Positions 1-10,497 are shown, counted from the first letter of the stretch. The stretch is 64,000 bases of DNA from CAYRTD01 sp964426915 (GCA_964426915.1 CAYRTD010000003.1:1-64000), one strand, 5' to 3'. The notes: a model not told the origin generated them from the letters alone. Made by a program: numbers and translations.

Positions 1-913
1 CATAACTATAACGAAATCTGTAATTTTTTGTTACGTAGCCTGCAGAAAAAATTAAAGCACCGAATTTAATTCCCAGATTTTGTCTCAGCCATAGGCCTAA
101 TACAAATTGATCCTGAATGATTCCTTCCATTCCGTAGCTGATCTGGCTGAAACTTTTTTGTTGCTGATATATAATATTTGGGGAAATCTGTACAACTTCC
201 TTCCCTAATCTTCTTTCGTATATGGGAATAATACCTCCAGCGAATATCACCACTTTTCGGGGCAGTCTTGCATCAGGATTGTTACTCACCGAAGGATTAG
301 GTCTTAAAAGGTGCGAAGTTGAAACTCCCCCATAGAAATTATTATAAAAGGAAACAAAACCGACTGCAAAATCCGGATAGGAGGTGTTCTGACTATATAA
401 TATGTCACTTGTGGGATTGCTTGCAATACCGGTTCTCGGATCAATCATATCTCCCAGTACCAATTCTGAGGTACTAAGGTTTCTCTGAGAATAACTGGCT
501 TCAATTCCGGCACTAACAGTAAGGCTCCGTGATACCTCTATATGATAGGAATAGAGTAGACCAAGATCAAACTGTTTCAATGCTCCGTTGCCCTGAACAT
601 CATTCATAAGGCGGATTCCAAATCCACCGTGCATGTGATCTATGTACTGATCATAGGATGCTGAATAGGTGAGGTAGTTTCCGCTGATAGATGGCCACTG
701 ATTTCTGTAGTTTATAAATAGTCTCCGCTTATCTTTTTCTATTCCTGTAAAACCGGGATTGAGATAGATTCTGTTTGCGTAAAATTGCGAAAATGTGGGA
801 TCCTGGGCGAAAAGTCCGGTCTTTACTAATATGCATAATAGCAATATCCCCACTAGTCTGTGGGATAAAAAATGTTTACAGGGCCTGTATTTTCCGGCTG
901 TTATGATGACAAT
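1..913 (-). CDS. PorP/SprF family type IX secretion outer-membrane protein (3' end outside window)
   Basis: I translated this frame by hand from the reverse strand; it stays open to base 1, so the C-terminus is missing. After a hydrophobic signal segment (VGILLLCILVKTGLFAQ) the mature part starts AQDPTFSQFYANRIYLNPGFTG, followed by NYRNQWP and DHMHGGFG. These are hallmarks of PorP/SprF proteins, which lie in the outer membrane and anchor the T9SS machinery or link gliding/secretion components. The visible ~300 residues are close to the family's usual length, so little is missing. The start is uncertain: there is no in-frame ATG. The frame opens after a TAA just above base 920. An ATT at 913-911 would give a positively charged signal-peptide n-region; a GTG at 853-851 would give a short, uncharged one. 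It is divergent from porU, which supports a T9SS role. Confidence 0.8.
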   Translation of the reverse strand, partial: MVIITAGKYRPCKHFLSHRLVGILLLCILVKTGLFAQDPTFSQFYANRIYLNPGFTGIEKDKRRLFINYRNQWPSISGNYLTYSASYDQYIDHMHGGFGIRLMNDVQGNGALKQFDLGLLYSYHIEVSRSLTVSAGIEASYSQRNLSTSELVLGDMIDPRTGIASNPTSDILYSQNTSYPDFAVGFVSFYNNFYGGVSTSHLLRPNPSVSNNPDARLPRKVVIFAGGIIPIYERRLGKEVVQISPNIIYQQQKSFSQISYGMEGIIQDQFVLGLWLRQNLGIKFGALIFSAGYVTKNYRFRYSY

Positions 914-1001
914 AAAAAATTGTTAAAGTCCGTTTATAAAACGTAAAAACTGGTTTTTTGTTATATCTTCATCCTTATTACATTAACTAATTTGAGAAAT
1001 A

Positions 1002-4000
1002 ATGAGATTTCTTCCTGTAATCTTTCTATTCCTTTTTCAGGGTATAATTGGCCAGACAACTTATTTTACAAGGAATATCGAATGGGAGGTCCCCCTGACA
1101 AAGAATGTTTCAGGAAACTTTAAAGATATAACTTCATTTAAAAACTCTTATTATCAGGATATTAAATCTTTATTTCCTTTATATTATAATAATATAGCTA
1201 TTGAAGACAAAATTTCCGATTATTCTTTGTCTCTTATCCGCACTGAAACACAAGTGATTTCCCGGGATCATCTGCCAGCTTATTTTACCGATGAATTGAC
1301 GGATAATTTTGAATTAAAGTCCTACAGTTCCATTGAAAATGGGAAGAATATAATTCAATATACAATTTTTCCTTTCCGGTTAAATCCTTTGACTGGTAAA
1401 ACGGAACGGCTTCTTTCTTTTGCTCTTCAACTGGATGTTACTGAAAAGTTGCAAGCCGCAGAAAAAGGAATGCGGAAATCCCATAAGATCATTAATTCTC
1501 CTCTGGCCACCGGAGATTGGTATAAAATAAGGGTTGAACAGGAAGGTATTCATAAAATCACTTATAGTGATATTAGCGGACTCGGAATTGCCAATCCGGA
1601 TAATGTCAGAATTTACGGATGGGGAGGAAGACGCCTGCCGGAAGATTCCCGGGAAGGAATTCAGCACGAATTTGTTGAAATTCCCGTATTCATGGACCGT
1701 GGTGATGATGGAATATTCAACAATAATGATTACCTGCTTTTTTATGCTCTCGGCACTGTAAGCTGGAAGTATGATGAAGGGGATGACTATTTCTCTCACG
1801 AAAAGAATCCTTACTCTGATTATGGTTTCTATTTCCTCACCTCAGGAGAAAGTCCGGCTCCTGTGCCCGTCGATGCTAATGTTCCGGAAGAATCTCCCGA
1901 TTACATAACTGACAGTTATGATGCACTGGATTATCATGAGAAAGATGAAGTGAACCTTATTAAATCAGGAAAGGAATGGTATGGAGAGATCTTTGACATT
2001 ACCAATGAGAGAACCTTTTCCTTCAGCGTTCCAAACCTGGAAGCTTCATCTCCTGTCAGGCTGAAAACGAACCTTCTGGGCCGTGCAAAAGATTCCAGCA
2101 GTTTCATGGTATATGCAAATAACAAAATACTCGATACCGCAGCCATTAGATACACAAGCATTGGTGATTATACGGCAAGGCATGCCTTCACCAGCTCCGG
2201 GATTTACTCTTTCTTTTCTTCGAATAGTACTTTTAATATTAAGCTTAGATATCTCAAGCCCGATCCAACAGCAATGGGGTGGCTCGATTATCTTTCGGTG
2301 AATGCCCGGGCTCAGTTAAAACTAACCGAAAATCAATTGCTTTTCAGGGATAAGTTTAGCTTGAATTCTTTCGTAACCGAATATAAGCTTAAAGATGCTT
2401 CCACATCAACACAGGTCTGGGATATCTCAAACTACCCTGTTGTCCGGAATGTTCCCGGAACTCTCACTGGGAACTTATTTTCTTTTAAGTCGGATGGAGG
2501 TGAGATCCGTGAATTTATTGCTTTTAATCCTGCCGGGAATTTTCCCGGAGTAAGATTCGATAGTGAAGGCCTTGGCAGGATTGATAATCAAAATCTTATG
2601 GGTAGCGGACACCCCGATATGGTGATTATCAGTTATGAAGACTTTTTGCCTTCTGCCAAAAAATTAGCTGAATTTCGAACCTTAAATAATGAACTGGATG
2701 TGCTGGTCACAACTCCTCAAAAAATTTATAATGAATTTTCATCCGGCAGGCCGGATATAACTGCAATCAGGAATTTTATGCAATACCTTTACCTGGGAGC
2801 AGGAGATGATGATGATCTGAAACCGCAATACCTTCTTTTATTCGGAGATGGATCCTATATTTTCAAAAGTGATAATCCGAATGACGGAAATTTTGTGCCT
2901 GCATATCAGTCGGATGAAAGTCTTTCTCCCATTTCCTCATTCGTTACGGATGATTTTTACGGTCTTCTGGATGAGGGTGAAAATATCTACAGTGGATTAC
3001 TTGATATTGGTATCGGCCGCTTGCCGGTTACAAATACAGAGGAAGCTGAGGCCATGACAGAGAAGATTATCCGTTATGAGTCTCCCGATCGACAAGGAGA
3101 ATGGAGAAATACAATCGTTTTTGTCGGAGATGATGAGGATAATAATCTTCACTTTAATCAGGCTGATGGATTGGCCAGGTATGTTGAGAATAATTACCCT
3201 GCTTTCAATGTTAACAAGATCTATCTTGATGCCTATCAGCAGGTATCAACCCCGGTGGGTCAGCGTTATCCCGAGGTAAATAAAGCGATCAATAACCAGG
3301 TAAACAAGGGTGCTCTTATTTTGAATTATACAGGGCATGGCGGCACCAAAGGTCTTGCTGATGAGAGAATTCTGGAATTAAATGATATTCAGTCATGGGA
3401 AAATGAGGGACAGTTACCACTTTTTATGACTGCTACCTGTGAATTCAGCCGGTTCGACGATCCTGGCCGGGTTTCCGCCGGTGAGAAGGTTATTCTAAGT
3501 GCCAGAGGTGGCGGAATAGCATTGCTGACAACCACAAGACTTGTCTATGCCGGTCCGAATCATGTTCTGAATGAAAAATTTTATGAAATTGTTTTCGAAA
3601 AAAATGAGAAGGGTAAAAATTATTGTCTCGGGGAGATAATGAAATATAGTAAAAATAATGCCGGTGTAGGTATTAATAAAAGAAACTTCACTCTTCTTGG
3701 GGATCCTGCAATGAGGCTTACTTATCCATTTCATAATATTGTGGCCGATTCGGTTAATCAAAAGGAGGTGGAATCCGGTGCAGATACATTAAAGGCGCTC
3801 TCAACTGTTACTATCAGTGGTCATGTTGAGAATGCTGCAGGGGATCTCCTGGATTCATTTAACGGGTTCATTTACCCCACTGTTTACGACAAACCCAATG
3901 AGCAAACAACACTTGCCAATGATGGTGGAAGTAAAAAGACCTTTAAAGTAAGGAACAGTTTACTATATAGAGGCAAGGCAACAATCGACAATGGGTATTT

Positions 4001-4808
4001 TGAATTTAGCTTTATAGTTCCGAAGGATATTAATTATTCCTATGGATCTGGTAAGATTAGTTTTTATGCATCCGACAGTATGACAGATGCCTCTGGTGCA
4101 TATATGGATTTCCTGGTTGGGGGATCCTCTCAGGAAATAATTGCTGATTCTGAAGGTCCAGAGTTGAAGGTTTATATGAATAACAACTTTTTTACAGCGG
4201 GAGGAATAACCGATAAAAGCCCGGTGCTTTTTGTGGAAGTATTTGATGAACATGGTATAAATACAACCGGAAATGGCATCGGTCATGACATTACCGCCAT
4301 ATTGAACGGAGATTCTCAGAACAGCATTGTTCTTAATGAATACTACCAGGCTGATCTTAACAGCTATCAGAGTGGAACTATTACTTATCCTCTCAGCGGG
4401 CTTGAAGAAGGGCGTCACGTTATTGATGTTAAGGTATGGGATATTTTTAATAATTCATCCACAGGATCAACAGAATTTGTTGTGGTGAATTCTCAGGATA
4501 TGCTGCTGGAGAATCTTATGAATTATCCGAATCCCTTTAAAGAAAATACTTACTTTAGTTTCGAGCATAATAAGTCTGATCAGGATCTTGATATTACTAT
4601 TGATATTTTTGATATGAGCGGTGCTCTGGTTCGTACCATAAAAGCAAAAGAATTTGGATCCGGTTTCAGATCCCAGCCGGTTTACTGGAACGGAAAGAAC
4701 GAAGCTGGTAATCACAGCAGACAAGGGACTTATCTTTACCGGATAAGGGTCGTCAGTTCAGATGGGACAGAAGCTGCCAGGAGCGGCAGATTAATTATAT
4801 TACGATAA
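1002..4808 (+). CDS. porU: Type IX secretion system sortase PorU
   Basis: 1268-residue exported protein. PorU is the cell-surface cysteine sortase of the T9SS: it removes the C-terminal signal from cargo and attaches the cargo to A-LPS. Residues 1-17 form a signal peptide ending at GQT. The middle of the protein carries the gingipain-like C25 peptidase fold. The catalytic His lies in NYTGHGG (His779) and the catalytic Cys in TATCEFSRF (Cys813). The C-terminus has a T9SS type A sorting-like domain, from MNYPNPF (about residue 1174) to GTYLYRIRV. PorU is known to keep its own C-terminal domain. Gene order porU-porV is the order known from Porphyromonas (PG0026-PG0027). The ATG at 1002 sits directly before the signal peptide. 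Length and motifs look intact. Confidence 0.93.
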   Translation: MRFLPVIFLFLFQGIIGQTTYFTRNIEWEVPLTKNVSGNFKDITSFKNSYYQDIKSLFPLYYNNIAIEDKISDYSLSLIRTETQVISRDHLPAYFTDELTDNFELKSYSSIENGKNIIQYTIFPFRLNPLTGKTERLLSFALQLDVTEKLQAAEKGMRKSHKIINSPLATGDWYKIRVEQEGIHKITYSDISGLGIANPDNVRIYGWGGRRLPEDSREGIQHEFVEIPVFMDRGDDGIFNNNDYLLFYALGTVSWKYDEGDDYFSHEKNPYSDYGFYFLTSGESPAPVPVDANVPEESPDYITDSYDALDYHEKDEVNLIKSGKEWYGEIFDITNERTFSFSVPNLEASSPVRLKTNLLGRAKDSSSFMVYANNKILDTAAIRYTSIGDYTARHAFTSSGIYSFFSSNSTFNIKLRYLKPDPTAMGWLDYLSVNARAQLKLTENQLLFRDKFSLNSFVTEYKLKDASTSTQVWDISNYPVVRNVPGTLTGNLFSFKSDGGEIREFIAFNPAGNFPGVRFDSEGLGRIDNQNLMGSGHPDMVIISYEDFLPSAKKLAEFRTLNNELDVLVTTPQKIYNEFSSGRPDITAIRNFMQYLYLGAGDDDDLKPQYLLLFGDGSYIFKSDNPNDGNFVPAYQSDESLSPISSFVTDDFYGLLDEGENIYSGLLDIGIGRLPVTNTEEAEAMTEKIIRYESPDRQGEWRNTIVFVGDDEDNNLHFNQADGLARYVENNYPAFNVNKIYLDAYQQVSTPVGQRYPEVNKAINNQVNKGALILNYTGHGGTKGLADERILELNDIQSWENEGQLPLFMTATCEFSRFDDPGRVSAGEKVILSARGGGIALLTTTRLVYAGPNHVLNEKFYEIVFEKNEKGKNYCLGEIMKYSKNNAGVGINKRNFTLLGDPAMRLTYPFHNIVADSVNQKEVESGADTLKALSTVTISGHVENAAGDLLDSFNGFIYPTVYDKPNEQTTLANDGGSKKTFKVRNSLLYRGKATIDNGYFEFSFIVPKDINYSYGSGKISFYASDSMTDASGAYMDFLVGGSSQEIIADSEGPELKVYMNNNFFTAGGITDKSPVLFVEVFDEHGINTTGNGIGHDITAILNGDSQNSIVLNEYYQADLNSYQSGTITYPLSGLEEGRHVIDVKVWDIFNNSSTGSTEFVVVNSQDMLLENLMNYPNPFKENTYFSFEHNKSDQDLDITIDIFDMSGALVRTIKAKEFGSGFRSQPVYWNGKNEAGNHSRQGTYLYRIRVVSSDGTEAARSGRLIILR

Positions 4809-4963
4809 AATATAATTTTTATGATCATTTTGAGTTATTAGTTTATTAGTCGGATAGGCAATCCGGTTGTTTTTTAGAATTTATTACCATTCAATCAATT
4901 AGTAATCATATAAGTATAGTTAACTATCATTGTTTAAAAGACAGCATGTATCTATTTTTCTAT

Positions 4964-4971
4964 TATATTTG
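4964..4971 (+). promoter_or_regulatory. Candidate Bacteroidota -7 box for porV
   Basis: TATATTTG matches the Bacteroidota sigma-ABfr -7 consensus TAnnTTTG and lies 23 bp before the porV ATG. No good TTTG -33 element was found at the expected spacing, so this rests on the -7 box alone. It would let porV be transcribed separately from porU, 186 bp upstream. Confidence 0.4.
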
Positions 4972-4994
4972 CGGTCATTAAAAAAATAAAAAGA

Positions 4995-6206
4995 ATGTTG
5001 TTTAATTTGAATTCGAAGAAAGTTCTTGTCCTGTTATTTTTTGTAGGATTAATAACATCGGCCTCATTCGCCCAGATAACTACAGGGGATTTGACCGGGC
5101 AGATGAATGTTATTCAGTCGGCGGTTCCTTTTTTAACCATCGCTCCCGATTCCCGATCTGGTGCTATGGGTGATGTTGGTGCCGCCACAGCTCCGGATAT
5201 TAATTCTCAGCACTGGAATCCTGCGAAATATGTTTTTATGGAAGGCCAGGGGGGAGCCGCACTGTCTTATACTCCTTGGTTAAGACGATTGATCCCGGAT
5301 ATTAATCTTGCTTATTTGGTCGCTTATAAAAAACTTGACGGACTACAGGCTGTTTCTGCATCACTGAGATATTTTTCGCTGGGTAATATTGTTTTTACCA
5401 ATATATTCGGAACCCCTCAGGGAGAATTTAATCCCAATGAATTTGCTATTGACCTCGGATATTCCCGTTTGTTTTCTGATAATTTTTCAGGTGCTATAGT
5501 GTTCCGTTTCATACGTTCAGATCTTACCGGAGGAAAATATGTGGGAGATATTGATTCCAAAGCCGGGATTGCTGTGGCTTCCGATATCGCTTTTTATTAT
5601 ACCAATGATATTGACCTTGGAGTTAATGATGGTCGATTATCTTTTGGGACCAATATATCCAACATGGGAAATAAAATCTCCTATACAGAGACCCAGGAGC
5701 CTGCATTTTTGCCTATTAACTGGAGATTGGGTGGAAATCTTGATCTTGAGATCGATGACTATAACTCGTTCTCTTTCGCTCTTGACCTGAACAAACTTCT
5801 GGTCCCTACACCCCCTATATACAGCGACACAGCTGACATGGTACTTCGGGGAATGGATCCTAACGTTTCTGTGCCATTAGGTATGTTACAATCTTTCTAT
5901 GACGCTCCCGGCTATGAACTTGATGACGGTACCTACAGCGTTTTCAGGGAGGAATTGGCTGAAATAACCTACAGTCTTGGTGTTGAATACTGGTACAGAG
6001 AACAGTTCGCCATAAGGGGAGGCTATTTTCATGAACACCGGAATAAAGGGAATAGAAAGTATTTTTCTCTGGGTGTAGGATTGAAGCTAAACGTATTCGA
6101 ACTGGATTTTGCCTACCTGATCCCCACCTATCCAAACAATCCTCTGGCAAATACCCTGAGGTTTACACTCGGTTTTGATTTTGATAAATACCGGGCTTCA
6201 AATTAA
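4995..6206 (+). CDS. porV: Type IX secretion outer-membrane protein PorV (LptO)
   Basis: 403 residues with a signal peptide (about 1-26, ending SFAQ). PorV is a FadL-like 14-strand outer-membrane barrel that carries secreted T9SS cargo from the SprA/Sov translocon to the PorU sortase. Family hallmarks are visible near the mature N-terminus: [21 protein letters not shown], then [11 protein letters not shown]. The C-terminus ends in a barrel-type strand ([16 protein letters not shown]). It directly follows porU, as in other Bacteroidota. Full length for the family. I see nothing degenerate. Confidence 0.93.
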   Translation: MLFNLNSKKVLVLLFFVGLITSASFAQITTGDLTGQMNVIQSAVPFLTIAPDSRSGAMGDVGAATAPDINSQHWNPAKYVFMEGQGGAALSYTPWLRRLIPDINLAYLVAYKKLDGLQAVSASLRYFSLGNIVFTNIFGTPQGEFNPNEFAIDLGYSRLFSDNFSGAIVFRFIRSDLTGGKYVGDIDSKAGIAVASDIAFYYTNDIDLGVNDGRLSFGTNISNMGNKISYTETQEPAFLPINWRLGGNLDLEIDDYNSFSFALDLNKLLVPTPPIYSDTADMVLRGMDPNVSVPLGMLQSFYDAPGYELDDGTYSVFREELAEITYSLGVEYWYREQFAIRGGYFHEHRNKGNRKYFSLGVGLKLNVFELDFAYLIPTYPNNPLANTLRFTLGFDFDKYRASN

Positions 6207-6235
6207 ATCTGGCTGAGTCCGGAAAATTTCTTATA

Positions 6236-6715
6236 ATGAGCTTTCGTATAGGCCATGGTTACGACGTTCACACTCTGAAAATAGGACTCCCATTATTTCT
6301 GGGGGGGATAAAGATACCTTATTCCCATGGACTGGTGGGGCATTCAGATGCCGATGTACTGCTGCATGCAATATGTGATGCACTCCTTGGAGCATTGGCT
6401 CTTGGAGATATTGGTAAACATTTTCCGGATACTTCAGAAGAATTTAAGAGAATTGATAGTAAAATCCTTTTAAAAAAGACCTGTGATCTAATAAATGCCA
6501 AAGGTTATGAACTAGTTAACCTTGATGCCACGGTCATCCTTGAACGTCCCAAACTGAGACCATATATCCGCGAGATGCAACAAACAATTGCGGGTATACT
6601 GGAGACTGAACCGGAAAACATATCCATTAAAGCAACGACAACCGAAAAGCTTGGATTTACCGGTCGTGAAGAAGGAGTGGCTGCTGAAGCAGTAGTTCTT
6701 GTCAGATACCGGTGA
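6236..6715 (+). CDS. ispF: 2-C-methyl-D-erythritol 2,4-cyclodiphosphate synthase
   Basis: 159 residues, the usual IspF length. It closes CDP-ME-2-phosphate to MEcPP with release of CMP in the non-mevalonate (MEP) isoprenoid pathway; the enzyme is a cytoplasmic trimer. Metal ligands are visible: Asp10 and His12 in GYDVH, and His44 after the GHSDAD loop (36-40). The C-terminal [16 protein letters not shown] motif binds the CMP moiety. It starts 30 bp after porV and may be co-transcribed with it, though the two functions are unrelated. Confidence 0.95.
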   Translation: MSFRIGHGYDVHTLKIGLPLFLGGIKIPYSHGLVGHSDADVLLHAICDALLGALALGDIGKHFPDTSEEFKRIDSKILLKKTCDLINAKGYELVNLDATVILERPKLRPYIREMQQTIAGILETEPENISIKATTTEKLGFTGREEGVAAEAVVLVRYR

Positions 6716-6747
6716 GATAAAGATGTTATTATTTTTCTGCTGAGGTT

Positions 6748-8685
6748 TTAATCAATGTTTATTTCCGGAAACTCCAGAAGTCTCTTTTTAATTGTTTCTT
6801 CCAGAAAGTATATTTCTTCCTTCAAACTATCGTTGTTTTCCATAAATGCACTGAACCTGACAAGTGAAAGAATGGATTGATAATATTTTAGAGTCTGAAT
6901 GTCATAGGGATCTTCGTCTGAGATCTGTGTTTTCAAAATATTCTCTTTGAGTTCTTCAAAATACCTTCTAAAGGCCTCTTTTGCCAAATCGGATTTGTCA
7001 GTGGTGTAAAGATTGTCGATGAGAAAAAGATAGTAATAGTTTATCCCTGTACTTTCCGGTGGGTATTTATTAATGAAATCAATTATAAGTTCATCCGTTT
7101 TATCATGATTACCCATACTCTCATTATGGTAGATCTGAATAAAGCTTGCTTCGAGTATCAGGTTGAAAATAATGACTCTGCTAAAATATTCTGTATCCGG
7201 GATCTCTAGTGTTGTTTTTCTTATCAGGGTATTAAGAGCACCGGTGTCAAAATAATTGTTTTCAAATAATACAGCCTGATGATTTTTCTTTTCAATACAA
7301 TAGTAAAGTCCTTTATCTATAAGGTGATTTACATCTATCATTGACTTAAACCGTGGCTGCATGCCCTTGCTGAAATACAGCGGACGTTTTCCAATCTGAG
7401 CATTGATTATGCTTCTGACAAGAAATTCTGAGGTAGACTGAACGTTGCCCCTGTTGCCGCTACTTAATCTCAGGGTGTCAAACAGACCCTCACCGGTGAG
7501 ATAATCTATATTATAATCTCCATTTGGGATGGTTATTACCGGATTATCTCCTCTAAGCTCCTCAGTCACGAAAGACGATTCCCGATCAAAAGACAATGAC
7601 CGGGGGGCATTATCATCAATAAGAATAGTCTTCTTTTCAAGCAAGAATATTTGTTCTTTAGTAAAACTGCTTTCCAGTTTATTATCCAAATTGCTATCGT
7701 CGGTAATAAGATGGTAATATAAGGGATCGCTCAGGAGTGAAAGATTTATGATCCTGATGTCCTGCCGGAAATTCTTAATTTCCTGCATCCATAAAAGAGG
7801 ATAAGTATCATTATCTCCGTTGGTAAATAATATGCCATTTTTTTTCAGAGGTGAAAGGATCTCCCGGGCATATTTTTCCCAGAATGGCTGGTATAAATGC
7901 TGAACATTATGTTCTTCAAGTAATTTCTCCGCTTCTCTTCGGAAACCAAATATGTTCAATTCGAAATAATGGTTCATTACTTCATTGGCATATTTTAAAT
8001 CCATCAGGCCTATAAGGGTTCGGTAACCGGGTGACCTTTCGTACAGGATATGCAAATATCTCAATGAATTTTCTGCATATTCCAGATATAATTTTGCATC
8101 TCTTCTTTCCGCCTGTGTTCCTCTGGCCTGGGATGGATCAGAGTAATGAGAATGTGACCAGAGAATATCGGATGCTTTTTGTGCATAGGCGCGTGCCAGG
8201 CCATATAATTCATTGTCGGAAAGAATGGCAGTTTCTTTATTCTCAAGATGAATGATTACATCATCTGTCCAGCCCTGGTATCCATAAAAGGGATGGGTTG
8301 TAAAATCGTAAAGATCCCGGTTGGAAATTAATTCTGTTATAAATACTTCTTTGCTGTTTTTTCCCGGATCAATATTGGAAGGATAATAATCTGTTGCAGA
8401 CCAAATCAGGATAGGGTTTTCATTTTTATGTGAAAAATACAACGGCAGAACATGCCAGCCATTTGGATCACGGATAAAATTAAAACGGTAAAAATTTTCA
8501 TTACGATAAGTGTTCAGTTCAAAATTCTGAGCAAATACATTTGCTATCTCTTCCAGATCCGGATAGGTAAAAGGTTCGGGTTGGTCATTATCCCGGGCCA
8601 GCGAAATGAAGGGTAACAATAATAATAGAATAAACCAGGGACATTTTCTTCGTTCCAGATATGATAATGTGTGTTTAATGATCAT
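6748..8685 (-). CDS. Exported protein with a DUF2723-like soluble domain, function unknown
   Basis: 645 residues with an N-terminal signal/anchor segment (about 15-30: PWFILLLLLPFISLA). I do not recognise a characterised function. Residues 289-303 read NGDNDTYPLLWMQEI and are followed by RQDIRIINLSLLSDPLYY. This closely resembles the GDNDTxPLWYLQEVxGxRxDVRVVNLSLL stretch in the soluble C-terminal half of large Bacteroidota DUF2723 membrane proteins. Here the multi-spanning membrane half is absent; only the one N-terminal hydrophobic segment is seen. The rest looks alpha-helical and repeat-like (about 160-280 and 480-640). It is convergent with ispF (33 bp between stop codons) and appears to be transcribed alone. 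Confidence 0.6.
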   Translation of the reverse strand: MIIKHTLSYLERRKCPWFILLLLLPFISLARDNDQPEPFTYPDLEEIANVFAQNFELNTYRNENFYRFNFIRDPNGWHVLPLYFSHKNENPILIWSATDYYPSNIDPGKNSKEVFITELISNRDLYDFTTHPFYGYQGWTDDVIIHLENKETAILSDNELYGLARAYAQKASDILWSHSHYSDPSQARGTQAERRDAKLYLEYAENSLRYLHILYERSPGYRTLIGLMDLKYANEVMNHYFELNIFGFRREAEKLLEEHNVQHLYQPFWEKYAREILSPLKKNGILFTNGDNDTYPLLWMQEIKNFRQDIRIINLSLLSDPLYYHLITDDSNLDNKLESSFTKEQIFLLEKKTILIDDNAPRSLSFDRESSFVTEELRGDNPVITIPNGDYNIDYLTGEGLFDTLRLSSGNRGNVQSTSEFLVRSIINAQIGKRPLYFSKGMQPRFKSMIDVNHLIDKGLYYCIEKKNHQAVLFENNYFDTGALNTLIRKTTLEIPDTEYFSRVIIFNLILEASFIQIYHNESMGNHDKTDELIIDFINKYPPESTGINYYYLFLIDNLYTTDKSDLAKEAFRRYFEELKENILKTQISDEDPYDIQTLKYYQSILSLVRFSAFMENNDSLKEEIYFLEETIKKRLLEFPEINID

Positions 8686-8909
8686 CTTATAATAAAGGTC
8701 GTGGAAAAATCGTTTATTTTATCTTAAATAATTAACTTAATATCCTTAAATTATAGTATATTGAATAGCCTCATTATTCTAAACCCGAACAGGAAAAAAG
8801 TATGCATTTTCTTTTTACAGGAACAGGTATATTTTCATAAATAAATTGACCAGTCCTGGCTGCTTGAATTATAATTCTTGTTTATTTTAAGCAAGTCAAT
8901 ATACAAAAC

Positions 8910-8917
8910 TAATTTTG
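8910..8917 (+). promoter_or_regulatory. Candidate Bacteroidota -7 box
   Basis: TAATTTTG fits TAnnTTTG and lies 55 bp before the ATG at 8972. No clear -33 TTTG is found at the usual spacing. The rest of the 265-bp gap 8686-8950 shows no gene or strong hairpin. Confidence 0.33.
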
Positions 8918-8971
8918 TATATATACTGTGTACCTGCTGAATTATCATAATTGGCAATATTGAATTTAAAC

Positions 8972-10378
8972 ATGAGTATTCACATGATAAAACTAATTGT
9001 AAACTTTGTTACAATAATTGGACTGTCGTGCTTTAGCCTGATGGCCCAAAATTATGAGCTGAAGATAGAGGTAAGGGATTATCCCGGTGAGAAAGTTTAT
9101 CTTGCATTGATCCAGGGAGATGATGTTGTTCCTATGGATTCTGCTGTGGTATCCGGAGACCATTTTGTTTTTTCACTGGAAGAGAATAGTGTCCCTGGAA
9201 TGTACAGAGTCGTTTTTCCCTTAACTCAAAATAATCAGGGGAGAAGAGACCCCCTTTTGCTTGATATAATTTTCAATCAGGAGGATATTGAACTTATAAC
9301 CAGTTATCCACAAGTTTCCAATGAAGTTGAAGTAATAAACTCTGAAGAAAACAAAAAGTACTTTCGATTTTTGAAGCTTGAATCCGATTACCGGAAGCAT
9401 CTTGCGCTATTGTTTCCCCTGGCAGAATTGTATGACACTTCAGATTCTTTTTTTGAAGCTCTTCATCAGGAATTGATATATATTCAGAAGGATTACAATA
9501 ATTCTCTTGTAAAATTGGCAAATACAGATCCGGATATGCTGGTTTCTTCTATAATAAGCCTCCATATGGAACCGGTTTACGATCCTCTGATAAACGGAGA
9601 CCCTATAACATTTATGAAAGATAATTACCTTAGACCTGTGAGCTTTAATGATGGGCGCCTCATTAACACTAAGTATTTATCACAGAAAATTATTTCATAT
9701 TTAAGTTTTTACCGTCAGGATAATTCTTCATCTAAAAGGGAACAGGAAGAATCTTTTATTGAGGCTGTCGATAAAATTATGCAGGAGGTCAGTTATAATG
9801 AAAAGATATATGATTTCGTACTTAATTATCTGATCGATGGATTCGAAAAATTCCAGATGGAAGAAGTGTTGGTTCATATTGCTGAAAATCATTTGGATGG
9901 GGAGTGTAAAACTGAAAGTGAGGAAATTGTGAAAGAAAGACTGGAGGCCTATAAACGTATGGCCCATGGTAATAAAGTGCCTGACATTAACCTGCTTGAT
10001 CCCTTTGATATTCCCTATCGACTCTCATCCATAGAAGAGCAGATGATTTTACTCGTTTTCTGGTCAACTGAATGTCCACATTGTACGAATTTGATGCCTC
10101 GCCTGGATAAATGGTATACAAATGAGAATAATGATAAAAGGCTTGAAATTTATACGGTTTCTATTGATAAAAGCAGGGCAGACTGGGAAGAGTATATTCT
10201 TATGACTGAACCCGGAGGGATACATGTTTATGATCCTGAGGGCTGGGAGAGCAAAACATCACAAAGATACAATCTATATGCCACTCCTACCATGTTTCTC
10301 CTGGATGAAGAATTGCGAATCCTTGACAAGCCTGTAACTTTCAGAGATTTTAAAAGCGCATTTGAAAAGTTTAGATAG
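8972..10378 (+). CDS. Exported thioredoxin-like (TlpA/DUF4369-type) disulfide oxidoreductase
   Basis: About 468 residues. The frame extends to a TTG at 8951, but the ATG at 8972 (or 8984) sits directly before the signal peptide (MIKLIVNFVTIIGLSCFSLMAQ) and is preferred. The N-terminal ~120 mature residues look like DUF4369, a beta-sandwich common in Bacteroidota periplasmic thioredoxins. The C-terminal ~130 residues are a TlpA-like thioredoxin fold with the active site WSTECPHC (Cys368 and Cys371) and the cis-Pro region LYATPTMFLLD. Likely role: periplasmic thiol-disulfide exchange; substrate unknown. The TAG stop codon begins a dispersed terminus motif (10376-10395). It converges on the hvf cluster, whose product is a Cys-rich exported peptide; a link is inference only. 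Confidence 0.8.
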   Translation: MSIHMIKLIVNFVTIIGLSCFSLMAQNYELKIEVRDYPGEKVYLALIQGDDVVPMDSAVVSGDHFVFSLEENSVPGMYRVVFPLTQNNQGRRDPLLLDIIFNQEDIELITSYPQVSNEVEVINSEENKKYFRFLKLESDYRKHLALLFPLAELYDTSDSFFEALHQELIYIQKDYNNSLVKLANTDPDMLVSSIISLHMEPVYDPLINGDPITFMKDNYLRPVSFNDGRLINTKYLSQKIISYLSFYRQDNSSSKREQEESFIEAVDKIMQEVSYNEKIYDFVLNYLIDGFEKFQMEEVLVHIAENHLDGECKTESEEIVKERLEAYKRMAHGNKVPDINLLDPFDIPYRLSSIEEQMILLVFWSTECPHCTNLMPRLDKWYTNENNDKRLEIYTVSIDKSRADWEEYILMTEPGGIHVYDPEGWESKTSQRYNLYATPTMFLLDEELRILDKPVTFRDFKSAFEKFR

Positions 10379-10400
10379 TGTCCGTCAATAAAGTCGGGTG

Positions 10401-10446
10401 GAGTCCGGGTAGAGCGGCGAAGTAATGAGCCACTCTACCCGGACTC
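10401..10446. terminator. Inverted repeat between convergent genes, probable bidirectional terminator
   Basis: Two perfect 14-bp arms, GAGTCCGGGTAGAG (10401-10414) and CTCTACCCGGACTC (10433-10446), around an 18-bp loop. It lies between the convergent stops of the thioredoxin-like gene and the DoxX gene. It lacks a strong T-run, so it may be a palindromic repeat used as an RNA 3' end rather than a classic intrinsic terminator. Confidence 0.55.
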
Positions 10447-10497
10447 AAAATTAAGGGGGATTGTTAATTTATTCCCTTTTCGGAGCTGATTCAAAAA

